Assembly (NCBI GenBank): GCA_029959665.1
Contig: JASCOI010000017.1
Location: 1-40,693 of the forward strand
Length of the DNA: 40,693 bases
Origin: Microbacteriaceae bacterium PS02333
GTDB lineage: Bacteria; Actinomycetota; Actinomycetes; Actinomycetales; Microbacteriaceae
Direction: 5' to 3'
Of this stretch, positions 1 through 7,828 are shown piece after piece; within the stretch, counting starts at the first letter, position 1; every line of letters begins with the position of its first letter. Below the pieces are notes generated by a model. The model was given only the letters and a program-made list of their open reading frames with translations, ran no database searches and had not been told where the DNA came from. Both the position numbers and the translations under genes were made by a program.

Positions 1-66
1 CCCCGGGGGGGGCCCCCCCCCCCCCGCCCCCGCCCCCCCCCCGGGGGCGCGCCCCCCCCGCCCCCT
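1..66. other. G/C homopolymer-like contig end
   Basis: The first 66 bases consist only of long runs of C and G with no A or T. Ordinary sequence with mixed bases begins just after, in the 3' flank of ispG. I see no gene or terminator here. A run like this at an end, with similar blocks at the other end and near 26.65 kb, suggests unreliable assembled sequence rather than biology. Confidence 0.7.
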
Positions 67-94
67 CCTGTCCGGTGTGTGGTGCTGCGCGCGG

Positions 95-1246
95 TCAGGA
101 CGTGACGACGAGCGGCTTGCCGGTACCGGCGGCCGGACCCGTCTCGTCCGCCAGGCGGTTCGCCTCCGCGATGAGCGTTGCGACGATCTCGGCCTCCGGC
201 ACGGTCTTGATGACCTGGCCCTTGACGAAGATCTGGCCCTTGCCGTTGCCCGACGCGACGCCGAGGTCGGCCTCGCGCGCTTCACCGGGACCGTTCACGA
301 CGCAGCCCATCACGGCGACGCGGAGCGGCACGGTCATGCCCTCGAGCCCCGTCGTGACGTCGTTTGCGAGCTGGTAGACGTCCACCTGGGCGCGACCGCA
401 GCTCGGGCACGAGACAATCTCGAGCTTGCGCTCGCGGAGGTTCAGCGACTGCAGGATCTGCAGGCCGACCTTCACCTCTTGCGCGGGGGGCGCCGACAGG
501 GACACCCGGATGGTGTCGCCGATGCCCTCGCTGAGCAGGATGCCGAACGCGGTGGCGCTCTTGATGGTGCCCTGGAACTCCGGACCGGCCTCGGTCACGC
601 CGAGGTGCAGGGGCCAGTCGCCGCGTTCGGCGAGCTGCCGGTAGGCCTTCACCATCACGATCGGGTCGTTGTGCTTGACCGAGATCTTGAAGTCGTGGAA
701 GTCGTGCTCCTCGAACAGGGAGGCTTCCCACACGGCGGACTCGACGAGCGCCTCCGGGGTCGCCTTGCCGTACTTCTGGAGCAGGCTCGGCTCGAGCGAC
801 CCGGCGTTCACACCGATGCGGAGGCTGACGTTCGCCGCCTTGGCCGCCGCCGCGATCGCGCCCACCTGGTCGTCGAACTTGCGGATGTTGCCCGGGTTCA
901 CGCGGACGGCGGCACATCCGGCGTCGATCGCCTGGAAGACGTACTTCGGCTGGAAGTGGATGTCGGCGATCACCGGGATCTGCGACTTCTTCGCGATGAT
1001 CGGCAGCGCGTCGGCGTCGTCCTGGGTCGGCACCGCCACGCGGACGATGTCACAGCCGGACGCCGTGAGCTCGGCGATCTGCTGCAGGGTCGCGTTGATG
1101 TTCGTGGTCGGCGTCGTGGTCATCGACTGCACGGACACCGGCGCGTCGCCACCGACCAGTACCTTGCCGACCCGGATCTGCCGGGACTTGCGACGGGGGG
1201 CGAGGGTTTCCGGGGCCTTGGGCATACCGAGATTCACTGCGGGCAC
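95..1246 (-). CDS. ispG: 4-hydroxy-3-methylbut-2-enyl diphosphate synthase (IspG/GcpE)
   Basis: IspG is the iron-sulfur enzyme of the MEP isoprenoid pathway that converts methylerythritol cyclodiphosphate to HMBPP in the cytosol. The 383-residue product has the family length. Visible hallmarks are the N-terminal [12 protein letters not shown] segment of the TIM barrel, HFQPKY, RVNPGNI, and the C-terminal cluster-binding part with CPSCGRAQ and CVVNGPGEA (Cys ligands). The GTG at 1246 is the most upstream start. GTG 1237 and ATG 1225 are alternatives. A TAGAGT box lies 7 bases before GTG 1246, which would fit a leaderless message. In many actinobacteria ispG directly follows dxr and the site-2 protease gene; here a permease and a hydrolase gene intervene. 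Confidence 0.96.
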   Translation of the reverse strand: MPAVNLGMPKAPETLAPRRKSRQIRVGKVLVGGDAPVSVQSMTTTPTTNINATLQQIAELTASGCDIVRVAVPTQDDADALPIIAKKSQIPVIADIHFQPKYVFQAIDAGCAAVRVNPGNIRKFDDQVGAIAAAAKAANVSLRIGVNAGSLEPSLLQKYGKATPEALVESAVWEASLFEEHDFHDFKISVKHNDPIVMVKAYRQLAERGDWPLHLGVTEAGPEFQGTIKSATAFGILLSEGIGDTIRVSLSAPPAQEVKVGLQILQSLNLRERKLEIVSCPSCGRAQVDVYQLANDVTTGLEGMTVPLRVAVMGCVVNGPGEAREADLGVASGNGKGQIFVKGQVIKTVPEAEIVATLIAEANRLADETGPAAGTGKPLVVTS

Positions 1247-1253
1247 GGATCGA

Positions 1254-1259
1254 ACTCTA
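1254..1259 (-). promoter_or_regulatory. Putative -10 box of ispG (TAGAGT)
   Basis: TAGAGT fits the actinobacterial TANNNT -10 pattern and ends 7 bases before the GTG start of ispG, the spacing expected for a leaderless transcript. No purine-rich ribosome-binding site is visible. The stretch GTAGAGTTCGA closely resembles the sequence before dxr. No clear -35 box was seen. Confidence 0.4.
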
Positions 1260-1282
1260 CGCGCTCCGGGTGCACGCGAACC

Positions 1283-1891
1283 TCAGAGCGTGTCGACGAC
1301 CGTGATCAGCGGCGCGTACAGGCGCATGGTGTCGAGGGCGCGCTCGTGGTCCGCGTCGCTCGCTCCGGCGCAGGCGTCCGCCACGACCGTCACTCGGGCG
1401 CCGGCGTCCGCCGCCGCGAGCGCGGTCGACAGGACGCAGCAGGCCGGCGACACGCCGGTCAGGACCCGGGGCGGCGGGGCGCCCACGACGACGGGGCCCC
1501 GCGCGCCGGTGCCGGCGCGCCGCGGAGCTTGCGGAGCGGCGTGACGGCCGAGCGCGTGGGAGAGGCTCGTCCCCCACTTGCCGAAGGAGGTCTCGGTGAC
1601 GACGGGGCCGTCCAGTGCCGCGAACGGCTCGGTCAGGTCGTACAGCGGATCGTCGGCAGGGACGAGCGCGAACGGCCAGTCCCGGTAGTAGTCGACCCAC
1701 GCACCCTGCGGGTGCTCGGGCGCGACGAAGCGGGTCCGGACCGTCCGGTCCGCGAACCGGTGGAGCAGGCGCTGGATCCCCGCCGCTGCGTCGTCGTAGC
1801 GCGGCGCGGCCCACTGGCTGTCACCGGTGAAGACGCGCTGCATGTCGATGACGACGAGCCACGCGTCACTGGTGTCCGGCGCCGGCGTCAC
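1283..1891 (-). CDS. Isochorismatase-like cysteine hydrolase
   Basis: This is a 202-residue protein of the isochorismatase/nicotinamidase superfamily, whose members hydrolyse amides or vinyl ethers with an Asp-Lys-Cys triad. Candidates here are Asp16 (in VVIDMQ), Lys105 (in SFGKWG) and Cys152 (in SPACCVLSTA, followed by the usual ALAAADAG helix). A Pro/Arg/Ala-rich stretch around residues 117-142 is longer and less ordered than usual. The GTG start overlaps the permease stop by 4 bases (GTGA), so the two genes are probably translationally coupled. That pairing suggests the hydrolase acts on the imported compound, for example a ureide, pyrimidine-derived carbamate or nicotinamide-like amide. 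The exact substrate cannot be read from the sequence. Confidence 0.85.
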   Translation of the reverse strand: MTPAPDTSDAWLVVIDMQRVFTGDSQWAAPRYDDAAAGIQRLLHRFADRTVRTRFVAPEHPQGAWVDYYRDWPFALVPADDPLYDLTEPFAALDGPVVTETSFGKWGTSLSHALGRHAAPQAPRRAGTGARGPVVVGAPPPRVLTGVSPACCVLSTALAAADAGARVTVVADACAGASDADHERALDTMRLYAPLITVVDTL

Positions 1892-3381
1892 GGGTGCAGC
1901 TCCGTCGCGGGGACGCTGTCGATCGGCTCGGTCACCGGCAGCGACTCCTGCTCGCGGATCGACCGGCGGGCGAAGAGCAGCGTCCCGAGGAACCCGACGA
2001 CCAGGGCCACCAGCACGCCGAGGTTCGCGTACGCCCACGCACCGGTGCGGCCGCCGAGTCCGAACGGCTCCAGCAGGTACCCCTGCCAGTTGAGCCACGA
2101 CGGCACGCCGTACGTGTTCGTCACCAGGCCCCAGCCGAGTGCGGTCCCGAGCACGACGAGTCCGATCGCACCCCAGCGGACGTCGCCGTAGCGGCCGGTC
2201 GTCGCGTGCAGCTCCCCCTCGGCGTAGGCCTTGCGGCGCAGGACGACGTCGGCCACGAAGACGCCGCACCACGCCGCGATCGGGACGCCGAGCGTGACCA
2301 GGAACGCCTGGAACGGCGAGATGAAGTCGGTCGCGAAGAAGACCACGTAGATCGCGCCGGCGACCATGAAGACGCCGTCCACCCCGGCGGCGACCGGGCG
2401 CGGGATGCGGATCCCGGCGCTCAGCAGGGCGAGTCCGGAGGAGTAGATGTCGAGCACGGCGCCCCCGACGAGGCCGAGGATGGCGACGATCGCGAACGGC
2501 ACGAGGAACCAGACCGGCAGCAGCGTGGTGAGCGCGCCGATCGGGTCGGCGCTGATGTCGGTGTTCAGCTGCTTCGACGACCCCGCGAGCAGGACCCCGG
2601 TGACGACGAGCACCACCGGAGCGAGCGCTCCCCCGAACGTCGTCCACCACACCACCCCGCCCGTCGAGGCCGACCGCGGCAGGTAGCGCGAGTAGTCGGC
2701 GGCGGCGTTCACCCAGCCGAGCCCGAACCCGGTCATCACGAGGACCAGAGCGCCGACGACGTTCTGCGTGCTCCCGGACGGCAGCGCCGCGAGTGCGCCG
2801 AAGTCGATCGACCCGGCGACGAGCACGATGTAGACGACCGTCAGCACGGCGGTGATCACGGTGATCCACGCCTGCAGCCGCATGATCACGTCGAACCCGG
2901 CGATGCCGGCGCCGATCACCAGGGCGGCGACGACCACGAGCGCGACGAGCTTCGTCACGACGCCGTCGTCCCAGCCGAGCTCCCGGAACACCGTCGACGT
3001 CGCGAGCACCGCCAGCGCAGCGAGCGAGGTCTCCCACCCGACCGTGAGGATCCAGCTCAGGAACGACGGCAGTCGGTTGCCCCGGACGCCAAAGGCCGCA
3101 CGGCTCAAGACCATCGTCGGTGCCGAACCGCGCTTGCCGGCGATCGCCACGATGCCGCACAGCAGGAACGAGAACACGACGCCGATGACGGACACCACGG
3201 TCGCCTGGACCACGGAGATCCCGAAGCCCAGCACGAACGAGCCGTAGCTCAACCCGAGGACGGAGATGTTGGCGGCGAACCACGGCCAGAACAGCCCGCG
3301 GGGCCGGCCCTTCCGCTCGGACTCGGCGATGACGTCGATGCCCTGCCGTTCGACGGCACGGACCTCGGGCGCTGTGCTCAT
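1888..3381 (-). CDS. NCS1-family nucleobase/allantoin-type permease
   Basis: This is a 497-residue membrane transporter of the purine-cytosine permease (NCS1) family. Such proteins import nucleobases, allantoin, hydantoins or thiamine precursors by cation symport. A cytosolic N-terminus is followed by about 12 hydrophobic segments. Family features include WPWFAANIS at the start of TM1, the small-residue SYGSFVLGFG segment, and the GKRGSAPTMVLSRAAFGVRGN loop around TM3. The ATG at 3381 has no ribosome-binding site but a TACGCT box 6 bases upstream. The gene overlaps the hydrolase gene by 4 bases. Together they form a transport-plus-hydrolysis pair inside the dxr-rip1-ispG neighbourhood. The substrate is unknown. 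Confidence 0.88.
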   Translation of the reverse strand: MSTAPEVRAVERQGIDVIAESERKGRPRGLFWPWFAANISVLGLSYGSFVLGFGISVVQATVVSVIGVVFSFLLCGIVAIAGKRGSAPTMVLSRAAFGVRGNRLPSFLSWILTVGWETSLAALAVLATSTVFRELGWDDGVVTKLVALVVVAALVIGAGIAGFDVIMRLQAWITVITAVLTVVYIVLVAGSIDFGALAALPSGSTQNVVGALVLVMTGFGLGWVNAAADYSRYLPRSASTGGVVWWTTFGGALAPVVLVVTGVLLAGSSKQLNTDISADPIGALTTLLPVWFLVPFAIVAILGLVGGAVLDIYSSGLALLSAGIRIPRPVAAGVDGVFMVAGAIYVVFFATDFISPFQAFLVTLGVPIAAWCGVFVADVVLRRKAYAEGELHATTGRYGDVRWGAIGLVVLGTALGWGLVTNTYGVPSWLNWQGYLLEPFGLGGRTGAWAYANLGVLVALVVGFLGTLLFARRSIREQESLPVTEPIDSVPATELHP

Positions 3382-3387
3382 GCGCTG

Positions 3388-3393
3388 AGCGTA
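3388..3393 (-). promoter_or_regulatory. Putative -10 box of the permease gene (TACGCT)
   Basis: TACGCT ends 6 bases before the ATG of the permease gene and fits TANNNT. With no ribosome-binding site in between, a leaderless transcript is plausible. The same hexamer at the same distance precedes the neighbouring protease gene. Confidence 0.38.
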
Positions 3394-3406
3394 GTGCTGG
3401 CGGGGC

Positions 3407-4735
3407 CTATCCGAACAGGTTCACCGGCCGCACGATGTCGGCGTAGATCAGCAGGGCGCTCATGCCGGCGAGCAACACCACGACGACCATCGTGAGCGGC
3501 ATGGTCTTCGCGAGGTCGATGGGACCGGGGTCCGCCTTGCCGACGAGCTTGAACGCGCGACGCTTGATCGCCTCCCAGAGGGCGCCGGCGATGTGCCCGC
3601 CGTCGAGCGGCAGGAGCGGCACCATGTTCAGCACGAACAGGCCGATGTTCAGCGACGCCAGCAGCCCGAGGATCGTGTAGATCTTGTCGACCACGGGGAC
3701 GCCGCTCATCGACGACACCGTGCCGATCGCCCGACCGACACCGACCACGGACACGGGGCTGTCCGACGAGCGCTCCTGCGCGCCGAACGCCGCGTTCCAG
3801 ACCGCAACGAGGCGCTGCGGGAGGTCGATGATGAGGTGCGCGGACGCCCCGATCTGCGCTCCGGTCGCCGGCAGGACCGCAGCGGGCGACTGCCGCACGA
3901 GCGTCTGGCCGATCGAGACCCCGACCACACCGACCTGCTGGGTCTTCGACGTGCCGTCCGCGTTCTTCACGACCTTCCCGTGCGCGTCGTAGACGTCGCG
4001 GGTGGCCAGCGCCGGCGTGACCTCGAGGGTCTTCCGTGCACCATCGCGTTCGACGACGACCTCGACCGGCTTGCCAGCGGACTCCTGGAACGTGTCGGAG
4101 ACCTCGGTGATCGTCGGGTTCTCCTTGCCGCTGACGGCGAGGACCACGTCGCCGGAGCGGATCCCGGCCTCTTTCGCCGGGGAAACGGCGTCGCCGGGTG
4201 AACACGTCGTCGTCGCGGTCGTCGGGAGTACGCAGTCGACGCTCGACGTGAACGTCGTGGTCGGCGCACCGAACCCGACGAGCAGCACTCCGAACAGGAC
4301 GATCCCGATCACCAGGTTCATCGCCGGGCCGGCGACCATCACGATGATGCGCTTCCAGGGGTTCAACCGGTAGAACGCCCGCGAGTCGTCGCCGCCGGAC
4401 TCCGCGATCTGCTCGGCGCTGGCCTGCCGGGCGTCCTGCACGAACGCGCTGTACATGCCCGTGTTCGTGATGGCGCGGCCGGAGGCACGGGGCTTCAGCA
4501 TCCCCACCATGGAGATGTAGCCGCCGAGCAGGATCGGGCGGATCCCGTACTCGGTCTCCCCCCGACGGAACGACCAGAGCGCCTTGCCGAAGCCGAGCGA
4601 GTACTGCGTCACCTTCACGCCGAAGAGCTTCGCGAACGCGAGGTGACCGAGCTCGTGGAGCCCGATCGAGATCAGCAGGCCGACGATGAAGACGACCACG
4701 CCGAGGACGAAGAGGAGCACGGTACCGACGGTCAC
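3407..4735 (-). CDS. rip1: Site-2 intramembrane metalloprotease (RseP/Rip1 family)
   Basis: This is a 442-residue M50 zinc protease with the actinobacterial Rip1 layout. TM1 carries HELGH (residues 27-31, zinc ligands and catalytic Glu). A periplasmic PDZ domain lies near the middle (the AKEAGIRSGDVVLAVSG core). The C-terminal membrane segments carry the third zinc-ligand motif in PLLPLDGGH. Such enzymes cleave anti-sigma factors and other membrane proteins within the bilayer and control envelope stress responses. The GTG at 4735 is chosen because it directly precedes TM1 and has a TACGCT box 6 bases upstream. The frame stays open further upstream, but the extension overlaps dxr and does not look like this family. 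The gene lies just downstream of dxr, as in mycobacteria and streptomycetes. Confidence 0.93.
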   Translation of the reverse strand: MTVGTVLLFVLGVVVFIVGLLISIGLHELGHLAFAKLFGVKVTQYSLGFGKALWSFRRGETEYGIRPILLGGYISMVGMLKPRASGRAITNTGMYSAFVQDARQASAEQIAESGGDDSRAFYRLNPWKRIIVMVAGPAMNLVIGIVLFGVLLVGFGAPTTTFTSSVDCVLPTTATTTCSPGDAVSPAKEAGIRSGDVVLAVSGKENPTITEVSDTFQESAGKPVEVVVERDGARKTLEVTPALATRDVYDAHGKVVKNADGTSKTQQVGVVGVSIGQTLVRQSPAAVLPATGAQIGASAHLIIDLPQRLVAVWNAAFGAQERSSDSPVSVVGVGRAIGTVSSMSGVPVVDKIYTILGLLASLNIGLFVLNMVPLLPLDGGHIAGALWEAIKRRAFKLVGKADPGPIDLAKTMPLTMVVVVLLAGMSALLIYADIVRPVNLFG

Positions 4736-4741
4736 CGGAGA

Positions 4742-4747
4742 AGCGTA
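4742..4747 (-). promoter_or_regulatory. Putative -10 box of the site-2 protease gene (TACGCT)
   Basis: TACGCT sits 6 bases before the chosen GTG start, matching the arrangement before the permease gene. It supports both the start choice and a leaderless transcript. The evidence is sequence pattern only. Confidence 0.35.
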
Positions 4748-4808
4748 CGGGACGCTGGCAAAGAAGCAGCCGAGCGTGTCCTGGGTGGTGACCCGTGCCT
4801 CCTGCGCG

Positions 4809-5903
4809 TCAGCGGGCCAGTGCGCGGTCCGCAGCGGTCCGTGCCCACCGCTCCGATGCGAGCACACCCTCGAGCGACGGCTCCGCGGGCTCGTGCGACT
4901 CCACCACCCGCTCGATCGTCTCCACGATGTCGAGGAAGCCGATCGCGCCGGCGTGGAACGCGGCGACGGCCTGCTCGTTCGCGGCGTTGAACACGGCCGG
5001 GTACGTGCCGCCGAGTTCGCCGACCCGCTTCGCGAGAGCCACCGCGCCGAACGCCTCGTCGTCGAGCGGCTCGAACGTCCACGTGCTCGCCGCCGTCCAG
5101 TCGAGCGGGACGCCCACGCCGGGGACACGGTGCGGCCACGCGAGCCCGAGTGCGATCGGTAGCCGCATGTCCGGGGGTGATGCCTGTGCGATCGTCGACC
5201 CGTCGGTGAACTCCACCATCGAGTGCACGATCGACTGGGCGTGCACCGTGACGTCGATGCGGTCGTAGGGCACGCCGAAGAGCAGGTGCGCCTCGATCAC
5301 CTCGAGGCCCTTGTTCACCAGGGTGGCCGAGTTCGTCGTCACCACGAGGCCCATGTCCCACGTCGGGTGCGCCAGTGCCTGCTGCGGTGTGACGTCGGCG
5401 AGGCTCGCGCGTGATCGCCCTCGGAACGGGCCGCCGCTCGCCGTCAGGACCAGGCGGCGGACCTCGGCGTCGGTGCCCGAGCGGAGGGCCTGCGCGATCG
5501 CGGAGTGCTCGCTGTCCACCGGGACGATCTGCCCGGGCGACGCAGCCGCCTGCACGAGCGGTCCGCCGACGATCAGGCTCTCCTTGTTCGCCAGGGCAAG
5601 GGTGGCGTTCGTCTCGAGCGTGGCGAGCGTCGGGCCGAGCCCCACGGAGCCGGTGATCCCGTTGAGCACCACGTCGGCCTCGACGCTGCGGATCAGGCGC
5701 TCGGCATCGGCGGCGCCGAGCGCGGTGTCGCGGACGCCGAACTCCGCGGCCTGCTCGGCCATCGTGTCGGCGTTCGTCCCGGCGGTGAGGCCGACGACCT
5801 CGAAGCGGTCGGGGTTGCGGGCGACGACGTCGAGCGCCTGCGTGCCGATCGAGCCGGTGCTGCCGAGGACGATGATGCGGCGGCGTTCGCCAGTGGTGTG
5901 CAT
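4809..5903 (-). CDS. dxr: 1-deoxy-D-xylulose 5-phosphate reductoisomerase
   Basis: DXR catalyses the first committed step of the MEP pathway, NADPH-dependent rearrangement of DXP to methylerythritol phosphate. It is the fosmidomycin target. The 364-residue product starts with the nucleotide-binding loop GSTGSIGTQ. It also shows [25 protein letters not shown] and [18 protein letters not shown], which carry metal and substrate ligands. The ATG at 5903 directly precedes the Rossmann strand, and a TAGATT box lies 8 bases upstream. It is divergent from a small secreted-protein gene. The protease gene follows after 73 bases. Confidence 0.96.
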   Translation of the reverse strand: MHTTGERRRIIVLGSTGSIGTQALDVVARNPDRFEVVGLTAGTNADTMAEQAAEFGVRDTALGAADAERLIRSVEADVVLNGITGSVGLGPTLATLETNATLALANKESLIVGGPLVQAAASPGQIVPVDSEHSAIAQALRSGTDAEVRRLVLTASGGPFRGRSRASLADVTPQQALAHPTWDMGLVVTTNSATLVNKGLEVIEAHLLFGVPYDRIDVTVHAQSIVHSMVEFTDGSTIAQASPPDMRLPIALGLAWPHRVPGVGVPLDWTAASTWTFEPLDDEAFGAVALAKRVGELGGTYPAVFNAANEQAVAAFHAGAIGFLDIVETIERVVESHEPAEPSLEGVLASERWARTAADRALAR

Positions 5904-5911
5904 GGTGCTCG

Positions 5912-5917
5912 AATCTA
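5912..5917 (-). promoter_or_regulatory. Putative -10 box of dxr (TAGATT)
   Basis: TAGATT ends 8 bases before the dxr ATG, with no ribosome-binding site between. The surrounding GTAGATTCGA resembles GTAGAGTTCGA before ispG, the other MEP-pathway gene in the window. Confidence 0.4.
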
Positions 5918-5998
5918 CTCTCGCGCCGGACCTCGGCCGCGTTCGGTATTTCAGCGGCCTGGTACGTTTCCACCGATCTCGTCTCGTCAGGAGGAACC

Positions 5999-6265
5999 AT
6001 GCTGAAGAAGACCGTGGTGGTCGGCGCTGTCTGCGCACTCGCCACCGCCGGTGCACTCTCCGCAGCCGCGTCGCCGGCTGCACACCCCGCCGTCGGCAAG
6101 TGGGTGCCGTCGGGACTCGCGACACGAGTCGGTACACAGTCGCCGGCGGAGATCGACCGCATCATGCACGGCGGCGGCCAGATCGAGGCGTACGTCGACC
6201 CGGACACCGGCGCTGTGCTCGCGGCGCAGCGGTCGTCGTGGCGCTCGATCGTCCGGACCGGGTGA
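5999..6265 (+). CDS. Small secreted protein, unknown function
   Basis: This 88-residue protein starts at an ATG with an excellent ribosome-binding site (AGGAGG, 5 bases upstream). The N-terminus has a clear Sec signal: Lys-Lys, a hydrophobic stretch of about 15 residues rich in Ala and Val, and a likely cleavage near AAAS-PAA around residue 25. The mature ~60 residues contain no Cys and include [23 protein letters not shown] and an [11 protein letters not shown] strand pair. I do not recognise a family. It is divergent from dxr and ends 4 bases before the convergent FKBP gene. Signal peptide, start site and isolation make it a credible real gene. Confidence 0.72.
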   Translation: MLKKTVVVGAVCALATAGALSAAASPAAHPAVGKWVPSGLATRVGTQSPAEIDRIMHGGGQIEAYVDPDTGAVLAAQRSSWRSIVRTG

Positions 6266-6269
6266 GGTA

Positions 6270-7244
6270 TCAGCCCTTCGCGAGCAGGTCCACGACGAAG
6301 ACCAGGGTCGCGTTCTTCGGGATGTCCGAGCCCTCCGGCGGGTTCGCGCCGTAGCCGTCCTCCGGGGTGACGACGATCATCACCTGGGAGCCGACCTTCT
6401 GGCCGACGAGTCCGGTCACGAAGCCCTTGATGAGCGAGCCCTCGGCGATGGTGAAGGTCGTCGGTGCGCCCTTCGACCACGAGGAGTCGAACTCCTTGCC
6501 GCCGTCGTAGAGGACACCCTTGTACTGCACGAGCGCGGTGTCGCCCTCGGCGATCTCGTCCCCGTCGCCCTGCTTGATGACCTCGGCGGTCGTCTTGGTC
6601 GGAGCGGTGGTGTCCGGGATGGTGATCTCCGGTTCACCGTCGGACTTGTCCTTGACGGTGGGCAGGTCGGGGTTCTGCGTCTGGGCGGCGCCCGTGGACT
6701 TCGTCGGCGTCTGCGCGATGACGTCGGCCACGACGACGATGTTGCCGCCGGTGTTGAACCCGAGCGCGGACGAAGCGCCGACGGCAGCGATGCGGTCACC
6801 GACGTGCGAGCAGGCGAGGAGCGCACCGAACCCGCTGCCACCGACGGACAGGACCTGGGCGTTGCCCTGGTCGAACCCGACCGTTCCGAGCTTCTTGGCG
6901 TCCGACGCCTGGTAGACGCTGTAGGCGACCTGCGTGTAGTCGCCCTTCTTGAGCGCGGCGCCGGAGCCCTTGGTGACGGTTGTGGCCTGCGGCGGCGTCG
7001 CCTTGAGTCCCTTGTCGAACGTCACCGTCGGGGCGGTCTTGCCGCCGAAGTCACCGGAGACGTCGATCGCGGCCGAGGCCTTCCCGGGCTTCGGGCAGCT
7101 GGTGATCGCCGACGCGGTCGCGCTGGACGACGCGGACGGCGTCGCCGACGAGTCGGTGGAACCGGAACCGGAGCAGGCGGCCAGTCCGAGGACGACGGCG
7201 GGCACCAGGGCGATCGGGAGCAGGCGGAGACGCTTCACGGGCAC
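6270..7244 (-). CDS. FKBP-type peptidyl-prolyl isomerase, lipoprotein
   Basis: This is a 324-residue exported prolyl isomerase. The N-terminal signal ends in a lipobox (LGLAAC, with Cys24 as the likely lipid-modified residue), followed by a Ser/Thr/Ala linker. Residues ~55-180 resemble a degenerate FKBP domain (TVTFDKGLKAT, KKGDYTQVAYSVYQ). Residues ~225-324 form a well conserved FKBP domain with VQYKGVLYDGGKEFDSSW, LIKGFVTGLVGQKVGS, PEDGYG and a closing LVFVVDLL strand. It probably assists folding of secreted proteins at the outer face of the membrane. The GTG at 7244 is immediately adjacent to the OsmC stop; GTG 7238 is an alternative. The two genes are likely co-transcribed. Confidence 0.92.
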   Translation of the reverse strand: MPVKRLRLLPIALVPAVVLGLAACSGSGSTDSSATPSASSSATASAITSCPKPGKASAAIDVSGDFGGKTAPTVTFDKGLKATPPQATTVTKGSGAALKKGDYTQVAYSVYQASDAKKLGTVGFDQGNAQVLSVGGSGFGALLACSHVGDRIAAVGASSALGFNTGGNIVVVADVIAQTPTKSTGAAQTQNPDLPTVKDKSDGEPEITIPDTTAPTKTTAEVIKQGDGDEIAEGDTALVQYKGVLYDGGKEFDSSWSKGAPTTFTIAEGSLIKGFVTGLVGQKVGSQVMIVVTPEDGYGANPPEGSDIPKNATLVFVVDLLAKG

Positions 7245-7775
7245 CTAGTCTGCCTCACTCGTCGATGAGTCGGCTCCGAGTCGGGGTGCGCCCGGTCGAC
7301 CGGCCGGGTCGGCGACGATGGTCGTGGCGTCGTGGTGCACCGGGAAGGCCACCGACCGGGCGATGAAGCAGAGCGCGTTCGCTGCCGCGTGCGCCGCCTC
7401 GGCATCGGCGACGCGGTCGGCTTCGGCGATCGTCACGACCGGGTGGAGCGTCGCGCCGGTCAGTTCTCCCGAGCCGTCCCGGTTCAGGTTCATCGAGGCG
7501 GTTGCACGGTCCTCGTACGCCAGGACCGTGAACCCCTGCGTCACCGCGACGTGCAGGTAGCTGAGCATGTGGCACTGGGCGAGCGCCGCCGTCACCATCT
7601 CCTCCGGGTTCCAGCGATCGCGGTCACCACGGAACGTCGGGTCGGCGGACCCGAGGACGTCGGGTTTGCCGGCGGCGGACACCACGTGATCGCGTCCGTA
7701 CTCGCGGTACCCACTGGTGCCGGTCCCACGGTCGCCGGTCCAGCGGACCTCGACCTCGTAGGTGTGGTCGTGCAT
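7245..7775 (-). CDS. OsmC/Ohr-family peroxiredoxin-like protein
   Basis: This is a 176-residue member of the OsmC family, thiol peroxidases that reduce organic hydroperoxides. The two conserved cysteines are Cys68 in ALAQCHMLSYL and Cys136 in ANALCFIARSVAFPV, in the expected helices. The N-terminal part has the usual antiparallel sheet with a WNPEEM motif, typical of the YhfA/OsmC branch. The ATG has a GGGGAG ribosome-binding site 5 bases upstream. It is divergent from asparaginase with 53 bases between starts. It directly abuts the FKBP gene. The final ~15 residues are a low-complexity tail. Confidence 0.9.
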   Translation of the reverse strand: MHDHTYEVEVRWTGDRGTGTSGYREYGRDHVVSAAGKPDVLGSADPTFRGDRDRWNPEEMVTAALAQCHMLSYLHVAVTQGFTVLAYEDRATASMNLNRDGSGELTGATLHPVVTIAEADRVADAEAAHAAANALCFIARSVAFPVHHDATTIVADPAGRPGAPRLGADSSTSEAD

Positions 7776-7816
7776 GCTGCTCCCCTTCCAGGGCGATCCG
7801 GTGCCGTGCGGCTCGG

Positions 7817-7822
7817 TACGAT
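7817..7822 (+). promoter_or_regulatory. Putative -10 box of the asparaginase gene (TACGAT)
   Basis: TACGAT ends exactly 6 bases before the asparaginase ATG and fits TANNNT. There is no ribosome-binding site between, so a leaderless message is likely. The divergent OsmC gene on the other strand has a normal ribosome-binding site. Confidence 0.42.
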
Positions 7823-7828
7823 CTCGGT

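Noticed and set aside
77..2191. 704-codon plus-strand frame opposite ispG and the hydrolase
   Set aside because: ispG and the hydrolase are clear on the minus strand; the frame begins in the unreliable G/C end and has no recognisable domain.
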